Part shown: positions 47,818 to 60,529 of the stretch, piece by piece
How positions within the stretch are numbered: position 1 is the first letter of the stretch
Layout of the letters: every line of letters begins with the position of its first letter
From: Rhizophagus clarus
Taxonomy: Eukaryota; Glomeromycota; Glomeromycetes; Glomerales; Glomeraceae
DNA length: 64,000 bases
NCBI GenBank assembly: GCA_015698045.1
Contig: BLAL01000203.1
Coordinates: 248,001-312,000 of the forward strand
Reading direction: 5' to 3'
Notes under the pieces: model-generated
Databases searched by the model: none
What the model was told of the DNA's origin: nothing
Seen by the model: the letters and a program-made list of their open reading frames with translations, nothing else
Program-made: the position numbers and the translations under genes

Positions 47818-49398
47818 TCAAACTTTGTTTAATGATAAACGCTCATAAACTTCATTTTTTAATTCCCTAAAACGGTGTAATCTTTCCATACCATAGGAAA
47901 GATAATCAAAATTAATTTGACTTTGACCTGATTGTACCAAACCCCATAAACCCCACATAACATGGCTTGCTAATGTAAAAGCATAAACATCTAATTTAAG
48001 TTTTCGTAAACAACTATCATGAGTCTCGGAGTGGTTGTTTATTGTATGATCATCGGAAGTTAAATAGGTATCCAAATAAGACCGAAGAAAATCAATTTGT
48101 TGGTTTTCATTTGGATATAAATCTAACTTCATTTTATGTGGATCTGACGAACGGTAATCATACATCCACTCACAAAAGTGGTTGGCGATATCGAACGCCT
48201 GATAATTATAACCAGCATACTCAAAATCCACTACAACTAAACTTCCATCTGTCAATCGAAGAATATTCCCGTATTGCGTCTAAATTATTAAATTAAATTA
48301 GAAAATGTTTATTGTTTAATATAATACGGACAGCTTACTTTAAACTCATACTTACATCATTATGTGCAAAAACAATTGGAGAATTAATATCGTGGCTAAG
48401 TTTATATTCGAGTTCTTCAATCTCATCTTTCAACATTTCAAAATCAAATTCCTCGATATTTTTTCTTTGCTCTTCAGTACATTTTAATGTATTTGAGAAT
48501 ACAGTGTTTAACGCCATGGGATACCATTTGTCAATATTTATCCAAACATCAGGTTTAATATCCTCCTGAGGAGGTGGAAATTTATTTATAATATTATGTA
48601 ATTGAAATAGGCGTTGAGCAATATATTTTGAAGTTGATGGATCTCGTAAATCATTACTTTTTAATGTCACGGATTCAAGGTGTTGCTCGAAACGTCCATT
48701 TTTAAATATACCCAATAATTTTGGTCCAATTTTTAAGGCCGATAACATCTCTAAAAAATTTAACTCTTTTTGCCTGTCACATAATTGATCTACACCATTA
48801 CCATATACTCTTAATAAAACTCGTAAAGGTTTTTTATTTTTAGTTTGGTCATGTAATTTGTTTACCTTTGTGATGAAAAACACGCAATTTGTAAGAGCTC
48901 CGCTAACACGCTCTATCTGAATATCGCTTTCACGAGAGACGTCCCAACCTGGTAGCATATCGGTTATAAGAGGAATAAGCGCATTACGTAGTGTTACATT
49001 ATCATCGTTACCTAATTTTCTATATTAACATCCAATAAAAGGGGTTTAAATAATTTCCACGAAAAAAAGTAGTATGACTGAAAAAAGAAATTATTAAAAA
49101 TTAATGCTTACTCTAAATCAAGTATAGTGTCACTTTCAGGTATCAGTCTTTCTCTTTTGGGTATCGATCTTTCCTTTATAGAATGATTTTTATGTTTTTG
49201 TTTATGTTTATCGTTACTATTACTTCTATTTTTCTTAATTTTCTCATGGTGATTTTGAGAATCGTTACTTTTCTTTGTCATTAATACCGAGGAGGAAGAA
49301 CTCTTCCTCCCAATCAAATGTGAATTCGCAGAATCATGTCTAATGTGTTTATGTGAATTAGGAGTAGGAAGTTGAGGTTGAGTATCTACAGATGACAT
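47818..49398 (-). CDS. Choline/ethanolamine kinase
   Basis: Three exons: 49398-49112, 49019-48356 and 48279-47818, giving 470 residues. The first ~90 residues are a low-complexity, Ser/Lys/His-rich tail (MSSVDTQPQLPTPNSHKH...), probably disordered and regulatory. The kinase fold follows: VSGALTNCVFFI, VLLRVYGNGVDQLCDRQKE (N-lobe), then IVFAHNDTQYGNIL across the last intron (the Brenner HNDxxxxN catalytic loop), and VVVDFEYAGYNYQAFDIANH, then FCEW, the choline-kinase signature carrying the metal-binding Asp. It phosphorylates choline and/or ethanolamine with ATP, the first step of the Kennedy pathway to phosphatidylcholine and phosphatidylethanolamine. The acceptor ATATAG (49020-49021) is preferred over a closer TTAG because only it keeps the frame open. 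A T13A13 tract lies 21-46 bp upstream. Confidence 0.94.
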
Positions 49399-50110
49399 TT
49401 TCTTTTTTAATAAAAAAATTTTTTTTTTTTTAAAAAAAAAAAAAGAATTGGATGACTATATATATTGGATTGATGTTTCACTTGTGAAAGGTCTCGTGAT
49501 GGCTTGTGATGGCTTGTGATGTATTGTGATATACTCTTTTGGTAATTGCCCCAAAAATTACGCCAATAATACCATTTCTACTATTTCCAATGATTCATAT
49601 GGAATGCATAAGCATAAATATCATATGGCTGTATGTATACGTAAGGTATTTCGTTAAATGGCGTTGACTATAAATATTTGATTGAGCTCTGGCGTTTGCA
49701 TTTAGAAATAGAAACAAAGGAAAAGTCCGAATTGTATTACCAAAAAGGCAAAGTTTAAATGTTGACAGACTTGGTGTGATTTTAGCAGTGCGGTCATGTG
49801 CGCTTCACGGGATTGAAAGATTTTTTGGGTACATATTATAGAATTTTCTATTGTACAATTTCCTAAACTCCGCAAATGTAACAGAATTGAAATTTGAAAA
49901 CATAATATACAGACTGCAGTTGTAAAATATTGTACAAAATTTATTATAAAGTGTATTTCAATCAACATAATCAAATAAAAAATAACATATATTTATGGAA
50001 AATTACGCACATAAAATAAAAAAAATAATAATAAAAAAATAAAGTATGTAAGTCAATATATGCCACTTATGGTCAATTCATTCCCTGCAAACACTATATA
50101 AATTATTTTT
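49399..50110. other. Intergenic DNA between choline kinase and the RBM-like gene
   Basis: It holds the choline kinase promoter (T13A13 at 49419-49444, then repeated GGCTTGTGAT motifs near 49499-49522) and the 3' flank of the RBM-like gene. A 90-codon minus-strand frame at 49702-49974 has no recognisable feature and is not called. Confidence 0.45.
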
Positions 50111-52542
50111 TTAGGGTTCTTCTAATCGAGATCTAGCCTATTATTATATAATTTAAGGAAAAAAAAAATTGGTTAATAGCAATCAATATAAAAGGTATAG
50201 TATGTGCATAAATACTCACAAGTTTCTTTGCCATCCCGTAATATGTATTCTGCCCATCATCTAAAAGACTATGACTTTGTGAAGCTCCAAGTCCAACTCC
50301 TGCTGTATAAATCTCTGGTTGGATTGGATCAACTATGCCATTTTTATTTTTACCCAAACCTTCTCCTGCCTTCCATCCCATGTTTTGTAATAAACGATTC
50401 CCAATATTGTCTTCTCCAATTCCATATTTTGTGGGTTGCTCAAATGTTTCTTCAACTAAATTGGACGAACCAGATGTAGCAGGTGGTACGGGTCTCCTCG
50501 GCTGACCATAAATTTTCCTTCTTTGCGCAGCTCTATTATTATATTTTGTCTTTAAATAATAATAGAAAAGAAGATTTAAAATCTTTCTTAATTGTAAATA
50601 ATAAAATATGGCTTTATACCTGAGCTTTCTCATCATTTTGTAATCCATACGCTCGTTTCATACGAATAGTTTGTACCAAATGTTCGTTCTCCAAATTCGA
50701 CTTCAAATATTATGGAATATATATATATATATATATAGATAGATTAATTATGAATAAAGAAAATGAAATTTCAATAAAGCACACCTTATGTAAATCTGAC
50801 ATTTGTTCATGTTTCTGAAGCTCAGTAAAATCTACAAATTGTCGTTGACATAATAGACATGCATTTAACGTATAATCGAAAAGACCGTCATCACTTAATT
50901 CAGGCTGTACATGGTATTATTATTAAAATAGTACATTTTAATAACCAGGAAAACAACAACGCATTTTATTTTTTTATATACCTGATTCGTATGTAATTCT
51001 TCTTTCCTTTCATTCCATTTTTGCAGTTGTTCATGAACCTTTATAAATTAAATTTTGAAGTTTACAATAAGAACTTTAATAAATTGCAAAACAACTACAC
51101 ATTTAATATTCACCTTCTTTTTTCCAATTGGCTTATTTAACTTCTTTTTCTTTTCTTTACCTAAATAAAGGAAAATTAATACGTAAATATAAAAGCAAAA
51201 AATTGGATGATATTTACAATTCTGTACAAAAACCAACCTCCTTTCAAAAGATCCTTAGACGTTAATATCGATACTTCATGTGAGACTTCGTTTTCTTCAA
51301 TTGTTTCCGAGTCGTGACCACTGGGAGAACCAATTATTATCAACAAATAATAAAGACAAGTGCGGTATGACCGAGAGGGGGAACGGTAAAAACGTGGCGA
51401 TGAGATAAGAAACAAGGTGGAACAATTGGGTTAACAAAAGCTACGGAAATACAAGTTTTCTCGATGCTCTGCTTCATTCATATTATTCTCGGTTATAAAC
51501 TAACGTTTCTGGTGATAAAGAATCTCTTGAGATACTTGAATTAAATTGATTGATTTGTTGTGAAGTTACTTGCTGTTCGTGATTTATGGTCTCCCGCGGA
51601 GAATGACTTCCTGAAGGCTGCTCGTGAGTCAAATCATCCCCTGCAGATAGCATATTTTTGTCATCAGAAAATTTCTGGCCTTCAACTTCTTGAGACTCAA
51701 TTTCAGGAGTTGATGACATTTCTTTACCTAGACAGATAGAATAAATTCATAATGAAAACAAAATAAAGAAATGACAAATAATAGAATTATCTTACTCGTG
51801 GACTGATTTGTGTTAGTCTTTTGTTCAACTATTTCAAGATCAGCATAAAATGCATTAAGCTCAGAATCCTGATTTTTCTTTGGAGAAGAATTTGACTTAT
51901 TATGATTATTTGAAGTTGAAACCATATCAGAAACTGAAAAGATAGATTTAGTTTCAGCTTTTCCAGTAGATGTCAAAACCGCACCCATATCTGAATAGAA
52001 AGCATTCAATTCATCCTCAACATTCACTAAATTTGAAACATACATATATATATATACACATATATATATTATTTTTAAACGTTTAAAAACTAAATAATAA
52101 CTTGTACCAGAAAGAGCAAAACGAATTTGTTAAGAAAGGATAGAAACGCACATTTTGTATCAGGAACAACGACTGATTCTTTTGACTCTTCTGCTAGGTT
52201 TTCATTTCGATTTTTACCTTCGGCCTCATATACAGAGGCCGAATTTGTAGATGATGAAGTTATATTGGGCTCAATTTGGACTGAATGTTGTGATCCGCTA
52301 TATTCAACTGCATATGCTTTTTGATCCCAATATGACATGGCAATTCCATCATCTCCCCAAATAGTCCACTCAGTAGTAGCATAAGCCGGTATAAAACTTC
52401 CGGGGTGAGCAAATGTTATACTAACAATTCGCGAGTCAACTACAAATCCTCCTGGATAATATTGGGGATCGTTAAAAATTGACAAGGCATATGAAGATGT
52501 CTAACGATACAATGCAGCGGTTAATAATATTTTTATGAGATT

Positions 52543-52575
<33 letters not shown>

Positions 52576-54088
52576 CAAAATAAAAATAAAAAAAAAAACC
52601 AAAATAAAATAATAATAATAATAATTTGTTTGCTTAAATAAAAATTAAGTAACCTGAATATCATGGTAATCTAAAAATGCAAAACCCCAAGACATCCTAG
52701 AAGCTCGATCTTTAATCAACAAAACCCTCCTTAAAGTTGCTATCTGACTTATAGTGGCATAAAGAGTCTCTTCGGTAGTTAAAGGATCTAATCCACGGAC
52801 TAATAAGATATGATGTGGAACTTGACCTAAATCATTTTCTCCATCATTAAAGAACGAATTGGTAGGTGCCAGATGTAGTGAACCAGACACCATGGATTCT
52901 GCATCGCCAAATATAATTAAAGATAATGTGAGAAACCATGCAAATAATAATACATATGGGTTCTAGAGCAAGTCGTTTATAATTTAAATAGTACGACTTG
53001 ATGTCCAAAAGGACTCTGTGGTATTCTCCACAATCTAATCACACCTTTCTTCGAATGATGACATTGATGGCAACTTTCACGTTTTTTGTAATTGAGAAAA
53101 CCGCACTAATCGAAAAATTTTTTATTAAATAAAACACAAATTATGATTTCAAATTATCCAAACTTGTTTTATACGTACATTCTTGCAAGCCCAACCTTCA
53201 TCCTCCGCGGATGCGCTATTACTGTATTCAACACGAACACGAATATCCTCCATCATGATAAAAGGATGATTGGCCTCTACGAATTGTCTTGCATGCTCAA
53301 CGCTCGTAAATTTAACAAAGGCAAATCTACGTGAATCTCCTATTTATAAAATTCAAAGTTTATATTTATTTACAAAACACCTTCCAGAAATTATCTTTTA
53401 TTTATAACATTTATACGCCCCAATATAAGTATTAAAGATAAACCTGTGCGACGATCCCTAATTAAACGTATATTCTCAATACTAGCGTGCAAGTTATCAA
53501 GAGTTTGTTGAATCTAAGATAAATTAATAAAAGTGATATATTTATTTATTTTTTTTTTGAAATTTATAATAAAGAATAAATGCAAGATAAAAAAGAAAAC
53601 GAACGTCATTTTCGGTAGCTGCAAGTGGCAACCCTTGTAGAATAACATGATTATTAGGTTCGCCAAGATTTCTTTCCCTCCAACGTCCCTAAATTTCGTC
53701 AAAACGCAACTATTTAACAGTTTTGCACAGAATATATATGTATATTTTTATATATATATATATATATATACTAAACCTCTGGGGCTCTCTCTCTCTCATG
53801 CCTAGTTTTTCTTCTCTTACTGTTTTCCTCACGATCGTCATAATGAAACTTATTTCCCCAAGAGCGAGCACCAATATCATCTGGTCTACCTCTTTGAAGG
53901 AAATCTTCTCGCCAATCTTCCTGCCTATTTAATCCGCCAGTAGCCCTATAACGATCTACACTACGTGATCTACTACGAGACCTACGACGTCGATAATATC
54001 TGTTATCTTCGCGGTATTCACGATCACGATTATCTCTACCATAGTCTGGACGGTATGTTTGATTACGGCTGTAACGAAAATCCGACAT
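50111..54088 (-). CDS. RBM5/RBM10-like splicing factor (2 RRM, C2H2, G-patch)
   Basis: Start ATG 54088; stop 50113-50111. The N-terminus is an arginine-rich RS-type segment (YYRRRRSRSRSRSVDRYRAT). RRM1 follows (about 53.15-53.69 kb): NNHVILQGLPLAATENDIQQ and SRRFAFVKFTSVEHARQFVE. RRM2 (about 52.5-52.85 kb) has HHILLVRGLDPLTTEETLYA and RMSWGFAFLDYHDIQ. A long Ser/Asn/acidic linker with two ELNAFY.D motifs comes next, then a C2H2 finger (ACLLCQRQFVDFTELQKHEQ) near 50.85 kb, and a G-patch (IGNRLLQNMGWKAGEGLGKN) near 50.37 kb, ending MAKKLARSRLEEP. This order is that of RBM5/RBM6/RBM10, which act in early spliceosome assembly and alternative splicing. A canonical OCRE domain is not seen. The linker exon between the RRMs (about 53.0-53.1 kb, where a RanBP2-type finger would lie) is not resolved. 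Many introns. Confidence 0.88.
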
Positions 54089-54260
54089 TTTAAGATGTAA
54101 AAAGCAAAACTTGGTGTTTCAAATGAATTAAATGAAGTTTTATTCAAAACTTTTTTTGCCAATCAGATCAACCGTTGCGTAACGGCCCGATTTTTACCGG
54201 GTATTTTTTACAATCAGATGATATAAGCAAAACTTGGGTTCATTTTTTCTTTTATCCTAA
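54089..54260. promoter_or_regulatory. 172-bp divergent promoter of the RBM-like gene and SLU7
   Basis: The short spacer separates two divergent splicing-factor genes. It carries a locally GC-richer patch, GCGTAACGGCCCG, followed by ACCGGGTATT near 54200, close to a Reb1-like CCGGGTAA. Shared regulation is an inference from the layout. Confidence 0.4.
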
Positions 54261-56183
54261 ATGTCTTCAATTTCTTTTACCTCAAGTAAGCTTCCACATA
54301 GATCCATTGTTAATGCACACAAAAAACTCGCGATTTTTTACTAACCATCAATTTTTGAAATTCAGGTAATAAACTTAGTCGTGAGGATTACCGTCGTCAA
54401 AAAGATCTTGAAGCCGCAAGAAAAGCTGGTACAGCGCCCGCAGAACAAGATGAAGAAGGAAAAGACATTAATCCTCATATACCACAATATATCGCAAAGG
54501 CACCATGGTATCTTGATACTGGCCGGCCTTCTTTAAAGCATCAAAGAGTTCAAATACAAGAAGAGACATTAACAAATGATAAATGGTATGCTCGTGGAAT
54601 TCGTGCTGGACCTGCAGCGACTAAATTTCGTAAGGGGTCTTGTGAAAATTGTGGTGCAATGACACACAAAACAAAAGATTGTATGGATAGACCAAGGAAA
54701 ACTGGTGCAAAATGGAGTGGTAAGGATATAAAGCCTGATGAAATCATTCAAGAAATTGAATTAGATTATGATTCCAAAAGAGATCGGTGGAATGGTTATG
54801 ACCCTTCAGAGCATGCTAAAATTTATGAAGAATATGAAAAGATTGAAGAAGCTCGTCGCAAAATGAAAGCTAGTGAGCTTGATAAACAAAGTACTACAGA
54901 ATTAGTGAAGAAAACTGGTGAACGAGCTGCTGGAGAATTCTCTAGTGAAGATGAAGAGGATGATGAAGATAAATACGCCGAAAGGTCGGATATGCCAGGT
55001 CAAAAAGTTAATACAAAGACGAGAACGACTATCAGAAATTTGAGAATTCGCGAGGATACTGCTAAATATTTAAGAAATTTGGATATTAATTCCGCATATT
55101 ATGATCCTAAAACTCGTTCCATGCGTGACAATCCTAACAAAGACATGGATGAGAGTGAGGCATATTATACAGGAGATAACTTTGTTAGATATACGGGAGA
55201 TGCTCCTAAGATGGCCAATCTTCAACTCTTTGCTTGGCAGGCATATGAGAAGGGTACAGATGTACATTTACAAGCCAATCCTACTCAAGGTGAACTTTTG
55301 CATCGGGAGTATCTTCAGAAAAAAGATAAACTCAAAGATACAAGCAAAGATTCAATATTGGCCAAATATGGTGGTGAAGAACATTTGGATGCTCCTCCCA
55401 AAGAGTTACTCTTGGCCCAAACAGAGACGTATGTAGAATATTCGAGAACTGGTAGAGTGATAAAAGGTCAAGAGAGAGCCAAGGCCAAGTCTAAATACGA
55501 AGAAGATGGTAAGAAGTAAATTTAGTGCTTTTAGTATTTTAACAAGTTATTAACATTACATTTGCTTTATTTATCAGTGTACATAAATAACCACGTTTCA
55601 GTTTGGGGATCGTACTGGGCTGATGGCCAATGGGGATACAAATGTTGTCATTCTTTTATCAAAAATTCGTATTGTACTGGTTTAATTGGTATTGAAGCAA
55701 CAAATTCGTCAAATATATTGGCGAGTTCTAGCATAATATCAACCGATAATGAAGAATTATCGTCTACAAAGAAAACTCTCGTTGAATTGCACAATGAAAA
55801 TATGAAAAAATCTAAATCCAAGAACACAGATGAAGATGTTAATAAACATCTAAAACGTAAGGATCTTGGAGAAGGAGAAATTAAATTAGATTCAAAGAAG
55901 TTAAAGAAAGCACTAGAAAATGAAGAAAAACGGCATAAACTAAAAAATAATGAAGCGGATATTGATGATCGAAAACGTCCGTATAATAGTGCATATATGG
56001 GCAAAAATAATTATATGGAGGCTGAAGTTACTGAAGAAGACTTGGAAGCGTATAGGCTTAAAAAACAATCGTAAGTTTTTTAAAATCAAAAATTCTTTAT
56101 TCTTTTTATATTTTACTAATTGACTTATTTATTTTAGGCATGAGGATCCTATGGCGAATTACGTTGATGATGATGATTTATAA
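54261..56183 (+). CDS. slu7: Pre-mRNA-splicing factor SLU7
   Basis: Four exons: 54261-54285, 54366-55508, 55578-56070 and 56138-56183, giving 568 residues. The protein opens [20 protein letters not shown], followed by [20 protein letters not shown], the hallmark of Slu7. The CCHC zinc knuckle is [20 protein letters not shown]. The conserved core includes [40 protein letters not shown] and [20 protein letters not shown]. The second signature across intron 3 reads [20 protein letters not shown], then [16 protein letters not shown]. The tail is Lys/Asp-rich and ends [14 protein letters not shown]. Slu7 acts in the second catalytic step of splicing and in 3' splice-site choice. The length is typical. 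The first exon is only 25 nt; its ATG is chosen because splicing restores the family N-terminus. Confidence 0.96.
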
Positions 56184-56296
56184 TAATATTGTAATATTAC
56201 AAATAAAGACAAGACATTAAACCACTAAAATATTATATTAATAATAAATAATTGCGTCAAAAAGAAAAATAAATAAATAAATAAAATTAGAAAACT

Positions 56297-57372
56297 CTAT
56301 TCGTCGTCATCATCCAAAATTCGAGATGTTGTATGATCTTCTAAATATAAATCGTCAATGTCTTCGTTTTTATTAATTGCCCCATATCTTTAAAAAAATC
56401 ATTGATTAGACATACATTATTTGTGAATATAAGATAATATATTACGAACCTGATCAAAACTTCCTCTACGGTATCTGAATCAAAATTTATTTCGCCGATT
56501 TGCTCAGTTATTTTAACCAAATTAGCAATTAATTCACCATTTTTATAAACCAATAAAGCAGGTAAACCAATTGGATCAAATTCTAAATCACTTGCAAGAA
56601 TTCTGAGAAATTTAGCCCTAACAAATTTTCGAGCCAAGTAAATCAAACACTCATTCAATAACCTACATTGTGGAATTGACTATATTAAAACATTAATAAC
56701 TGATAAGTAGTTAGCAAAATTACCATTATAGCTATACCATTAATTCATTAATAAAAAAAAAACTTACGTTTTCATATAAATGCACAATAACACAAACATT
56801 CGATGGTTCATTATCAATAGCTTTAACATATTGATTTGCTGAAATTTCCTTTAAACTACCAAATCTCTTTTTTGATAACTTGGTTGTAACTGAACCCTTT
56901 ATTTCTTTTAATCTTTGTTCTCTATATTTGTTTAAAACTTGTTTTTCATCTTCATCAGAACTAATGTTTTCAAAATCTTTTAATAGTTCTTCTTCTTGAG
57001 CTTTTAACTCTTGATCTTCTCGATATGTTGTCGTCGTGAAAGCCTTTGACAGAATACGTTCATTATGTGCAAGTATTGCAGCAGTTTTTTTTTGTTGTGC
57101 TTGTTGTTTATGATATTTATGATCCGCTAAGACACCTTTAGGACCTGTTTGTGGTCCACCATGTTGTGGTGGTGCTACTGTATTATTCTGTGACGAGATT
57201 TCCTAGTTAATCATGAATATATTAGTTAATTAAAAGAACCGAGAAAGGGTTTATATAATATTCTTACTTCATTTGATTCGTCTTCTGAAGCATCTGAAGC
57301 ATGATCAGATCTTGCCGGCTCTTGTTCGTCATCAAGATTAGAATTTGAGAAACTCTCAACTAACGCGTCCAT
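56297..57372 (-). CDS. Phosducin-like protein
   Basis: Start ATG 57372; stop 56299-56297; several introns. The acidic N-terminus (MDALVESFSNSNLDDEQEPA) leads into the family motif TGPKGVLADHKYHKQQ and a helical stretch (AAILAHNERILSKAFTTTTY, EDEKQVLNKYREQRLKEIK). The thioredoxin-like domain follows: VCVIVHLYEN, SIPQCRLLNECLIYLARKFV, LEFDPIGLPALLVYKNGELI. The acidic C-terminal tail is YGAINKNEDIDDLYLEDHTT, ending DDDDE. Phosducin-like proteins work with the CCT chaperonin, typically in folding G-protein beta subunits. The PLP1 class with a thioredoxin fold and a TGPKGV motif fits best. The last intron uses a GTTCGT donor (near 56452), which is needed to restore VLIRYGAI. It diverges from the acyl carrier protein gene across 221 bp. 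Confidence 0.9.
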
Positions 57373-57593
57373 TGAAAGACTATGAAATAGTAGTAAAATT
57401 TACTTTTGATCTGCGTCACGGTACATGATTACAAAATTAAGATTTTTGTAATAATATTCTAAGTGGTGATCAACCTGATCGACGCAAAAAAAAAAAAAAA
57501 ATAATCTGGTGGCTTACACAAAATTTTACGTTGGATCTATAAAATCTATAAAATAAATCTTCCGTATTTCGTCTTATCAAGAAAAAAAAAAAA
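57373..57593. promoter_or_regulatory. Divergent promoter between phosducin-like and ACP genes
   Basis: A 221-bp spacer with an A16 tract near 57487-57502 and an A12 tract right before the ACP start. Similar homopolymer tracts precede several other starts in this window, consistent with nucleosome-excluding core promoters. No factor site is claimed. Confidence 0.35.
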
Positions 57594-58091
57594 ATGAATA
57601 GATTTGTACCTGAAACACTTTTCCGTCTTAAACCAGCAGGTTTTTCTATTTTCCAACAGAAAAATTTTATTAAACCAGCATTAACATTACTATCCTCTTC
57701 AAATAATATACACTCTCCTAAATCGAAAATTATTGGGACTTCTCAGCAAAGATATTACTCTGCTGAGAGTGGTCTTTCTCGTCAAAATATTGAATCGAGA
57801 ATTATTGATATTGTTAAAGCCTTTGATAAAGTCGATGAAACAAAGGTATTAAATTTATTAAATTCATTTAATCAATATCATTTAGAAAATAATTAATAAA
57901 CTATTTAATTCAAGGTAAATTCTGAAGCACGTTTTGCTGATGATCTTGGATTAGATAGTCTAGACACTGTCGAAGTTGTTATGAATATTGAGGAGGATTT
58001 TTCTATTGAAATTCCTGATAAAGAAGCTGATGAAATTAGATCAATTAAAGATGCTGTAGATTACATTGCTAAACGTGAAGATGCTCATTAA
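57594..58091 (+). CDS. ACP1: Acyl carrier protein, mitochondrial
   Basis: Two exons, 57594-57845 and 57915-58091, joined by a 69-bp GT..AG intron, give 142 residues. The first ~55 residues ([20 protein letters not shown] ... QQRYYSAE) are basic and hydroxylated, with an RYYSAE site typical of mitochondrial presequences. The ACP fold follows: [40 protein letters not shown] and a C-terminal helix [14 protein letters not shown]. The Ser of GLDSLD is the 4'-phosphopantetheine attachment site. The protein carries acyl chains in mitochondrial fatty-acid and lipoate synthesis, and in fungi it also serves complex I or Fe-S assembly through LYR proteins. All key residues are intact. Confidence 0.95.
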
Positions 58092-59690
58092 TTAATTTTG
58101 TTAATTTCTTTTATTTTATATAAATTAGTCAAATTTTTTTTGTCTATGCTATTACGCTATCAGAGAAGTAATTTTGGCACTAATTTTAGCATTAATTTAG
58201 TACTAATTTTAAATTGTCAAAGTTTTATTATTAGAATTACCAGAATACAAAAAAATTAAATAAAATGATAAATTAATATATATATATATTATTAGGAATC
58301 TTTTTAGGTATAGATTTATATAATAAATATTACTTGTAATAAATTAATAGCTTTGCTAAAATTATATTAAATCTATTAAATAGTATAATTTTTTACTATT
58401 TTTTATAGTAATTTAATTAATAATTTCATTAATTAATAATTATTTATATTGCAAATATTTATATTATAATATATAAAAAACTTGTAAAGTAATAGTAATT
58501 AAAATACATTTAATGTAACATTTTTTATAATGTATAAGATTTTATATTAGATTTTTTTAAAAATAAAAATTTTAATAAAATTATCTAATCTAATTAATAT
58601 AATTAATATATAAAAATTACTAAAAAAAAGTATATTTTAAATGCAAAAAAAAAAAATATTTTTTATTATATATTATTAAAGTATAAAAATAAATAAAAAA
58701 TATATTATAATTATATAACAGGTATTATTTATGTAATCATTTAGTTTGTTTTATTATAATTAACATAATAGAATTTTTAGTATAATATTCTTTTTCAATA
58801 TATAATATATTTATAAAATTTATAATTAATTAAATTAATGATTTTTGAATTTATAATTCTAGCTAAAATTTTTTTAATTTTAATTAAAACTATAATTTTA
58901 ATCTAAAATTAATTAAAATTAAAAATTTTGAGTAAATATAAAATCATATTTATATAAATTAATTTTTAAATTAATTATAAAATATATAACTTTTTATTAA
59001 ATTATAAATATTTATTAAAATATTTTTTTAAATACTTTTTATTTAATTAAAAATAAAGAAAAATAATATAAAAAACTTAAAATTTATTAAAGATAATAAA
59101 TAACATAAAACTTTAAATTAAAATCATAAAAATATTTTATATTATTATATAATAAAATTTTGTAAATTATCACTATAGCAATATATTACTAAATCTCAAA
59201 TATTATATATTTAGTAAATTTATCATGTAATTTTATTTATTATTAAAATATTATTAATATTATTGTATCCTATTAATACATCTTATATTCTATTAATACA
59301 TTCTAATTAATTATTTTGAATTAAATATTAAGTTTCTTATTTAGTTATAGTTAATAAAATAAATTTAATATAATATATTTTTAATAATAATAGGTATAAT
59401 TATAAAAACACATATAATTATATATAATAACAGATAAATTTTTTATTAACTTTTAATTAAATTCATTTAAACTTTGCAATTTTCTTATAATTGAAATTTC
59501 TTTTAAATATAATAATAATATATATTAGTTTTCATTAGACAAAATCATTTTATTACAAATATTATTATAATTATTTATAAAAAAAAATAAATAAATTAAT
59601 AAAAGATTAGAAATAATTATTTTATAACTTAATTTTAATTCAAATCATTTATTCTAATTTTTAATTTTAAATTAATTTTTCTTATTTTAA
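58092..59690. other. Extremely AT-rich intergenic DNA
   Basis: Runs of TATATA, AAATTT and TTAATTAA with almost no G or C. I see no open frame, element end or RNA gene. Confidence 0.5.
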
Positions 59691-59699
59691 TTGCCTAAT

Positions 59700-60005
59700 T
59701 CTAAGCTATTTTAAACCAATACCACTCTAAAGATAATGTATTTAATCTAAACAAAATATTTTTGATTTAACCTTAAATTACTTTAAATCAATATTACTTT
59801 AAAAATAATATATAAATTTTAACAAACTATTCTTACCTTAACTTTAAACTACTTTAAACTAATACTTCTTTAAAAATAATGTATCTAATTCAAATAAACT
59901 ACTTTTATTTTAATCCTAATAACTTTAATTCAATATCACTTTAAAAATAATATACCTAATTTAAACAAATTACCCTTATCATAACTAAATCTTACTAACT
60001 ATAAC
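59700..60005 (+). repeat. ~70-75-bp tandem repeat, about four units
   Basis: Each unit follows AAACCAATACCACTCTAAAG, ATAATGTATTTAATCTAAAC, AAA..A, then a TTAACCTTAAATTACTTTAA-like spacer. Copies near 59712, 59788, 59858 and 59935 share the CTTTAAAAATAAT(A/G)TA core. The divergence between units indicates an old array. Confidence 0.65.
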
Positions 60006-60529
60006 CCAAAAAATAATATATAATATATATTATAAGCAAATTTTAAAATATAAATATTTTCAAATTTCTTTTCTTTTATAGATAAATTTATATAAAAAAA
60101 AAAATGAAAATATAAAATATTTATAGTTAATTCTTAATATAATAACCTCTAGATTCTATTATTTTTATAGTATATATTATATATAATTTTAACTTTGTAA
60201 GTAGAAAAACATTTTTTATTAGTACTACACTACTTTTTTTTATATTAAACCATATAATATGTTAAATAATCATACTAACAAAATAAGAACTTAATTTAAT
60301 TCTCCTTTCTTAAATATATTTAATATATTAAAAAAACTATTCTAAAAGAAAATCATATTCTTATACAATAAATAATTAATTAAAAGATGTTCATATTCTT
60401 TTACAATAATTTTTAAAATAAAATAAATTAAATTAAATTAAAATTAGTAAATAAAAATAAAATAAAATAAAATTATAAATAATGAATTAATATTAATTCA
60501 TAATTTATATAATAATCAGAGTACTATTG

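Noticed and set aside
49702-49974. 90-codon hydrophobic minus ORF between choline kinase and the RBM-like gene
   Set aside because: Hydrophobic by composition, no splice partners or motifs seen.
55648-56004. 118-codon minus ORF inside SLU7
   Set aside because: Antisense of a Lys/Asp/Ser-rich coding exon, giving a Ser/Phe-rich shadow.
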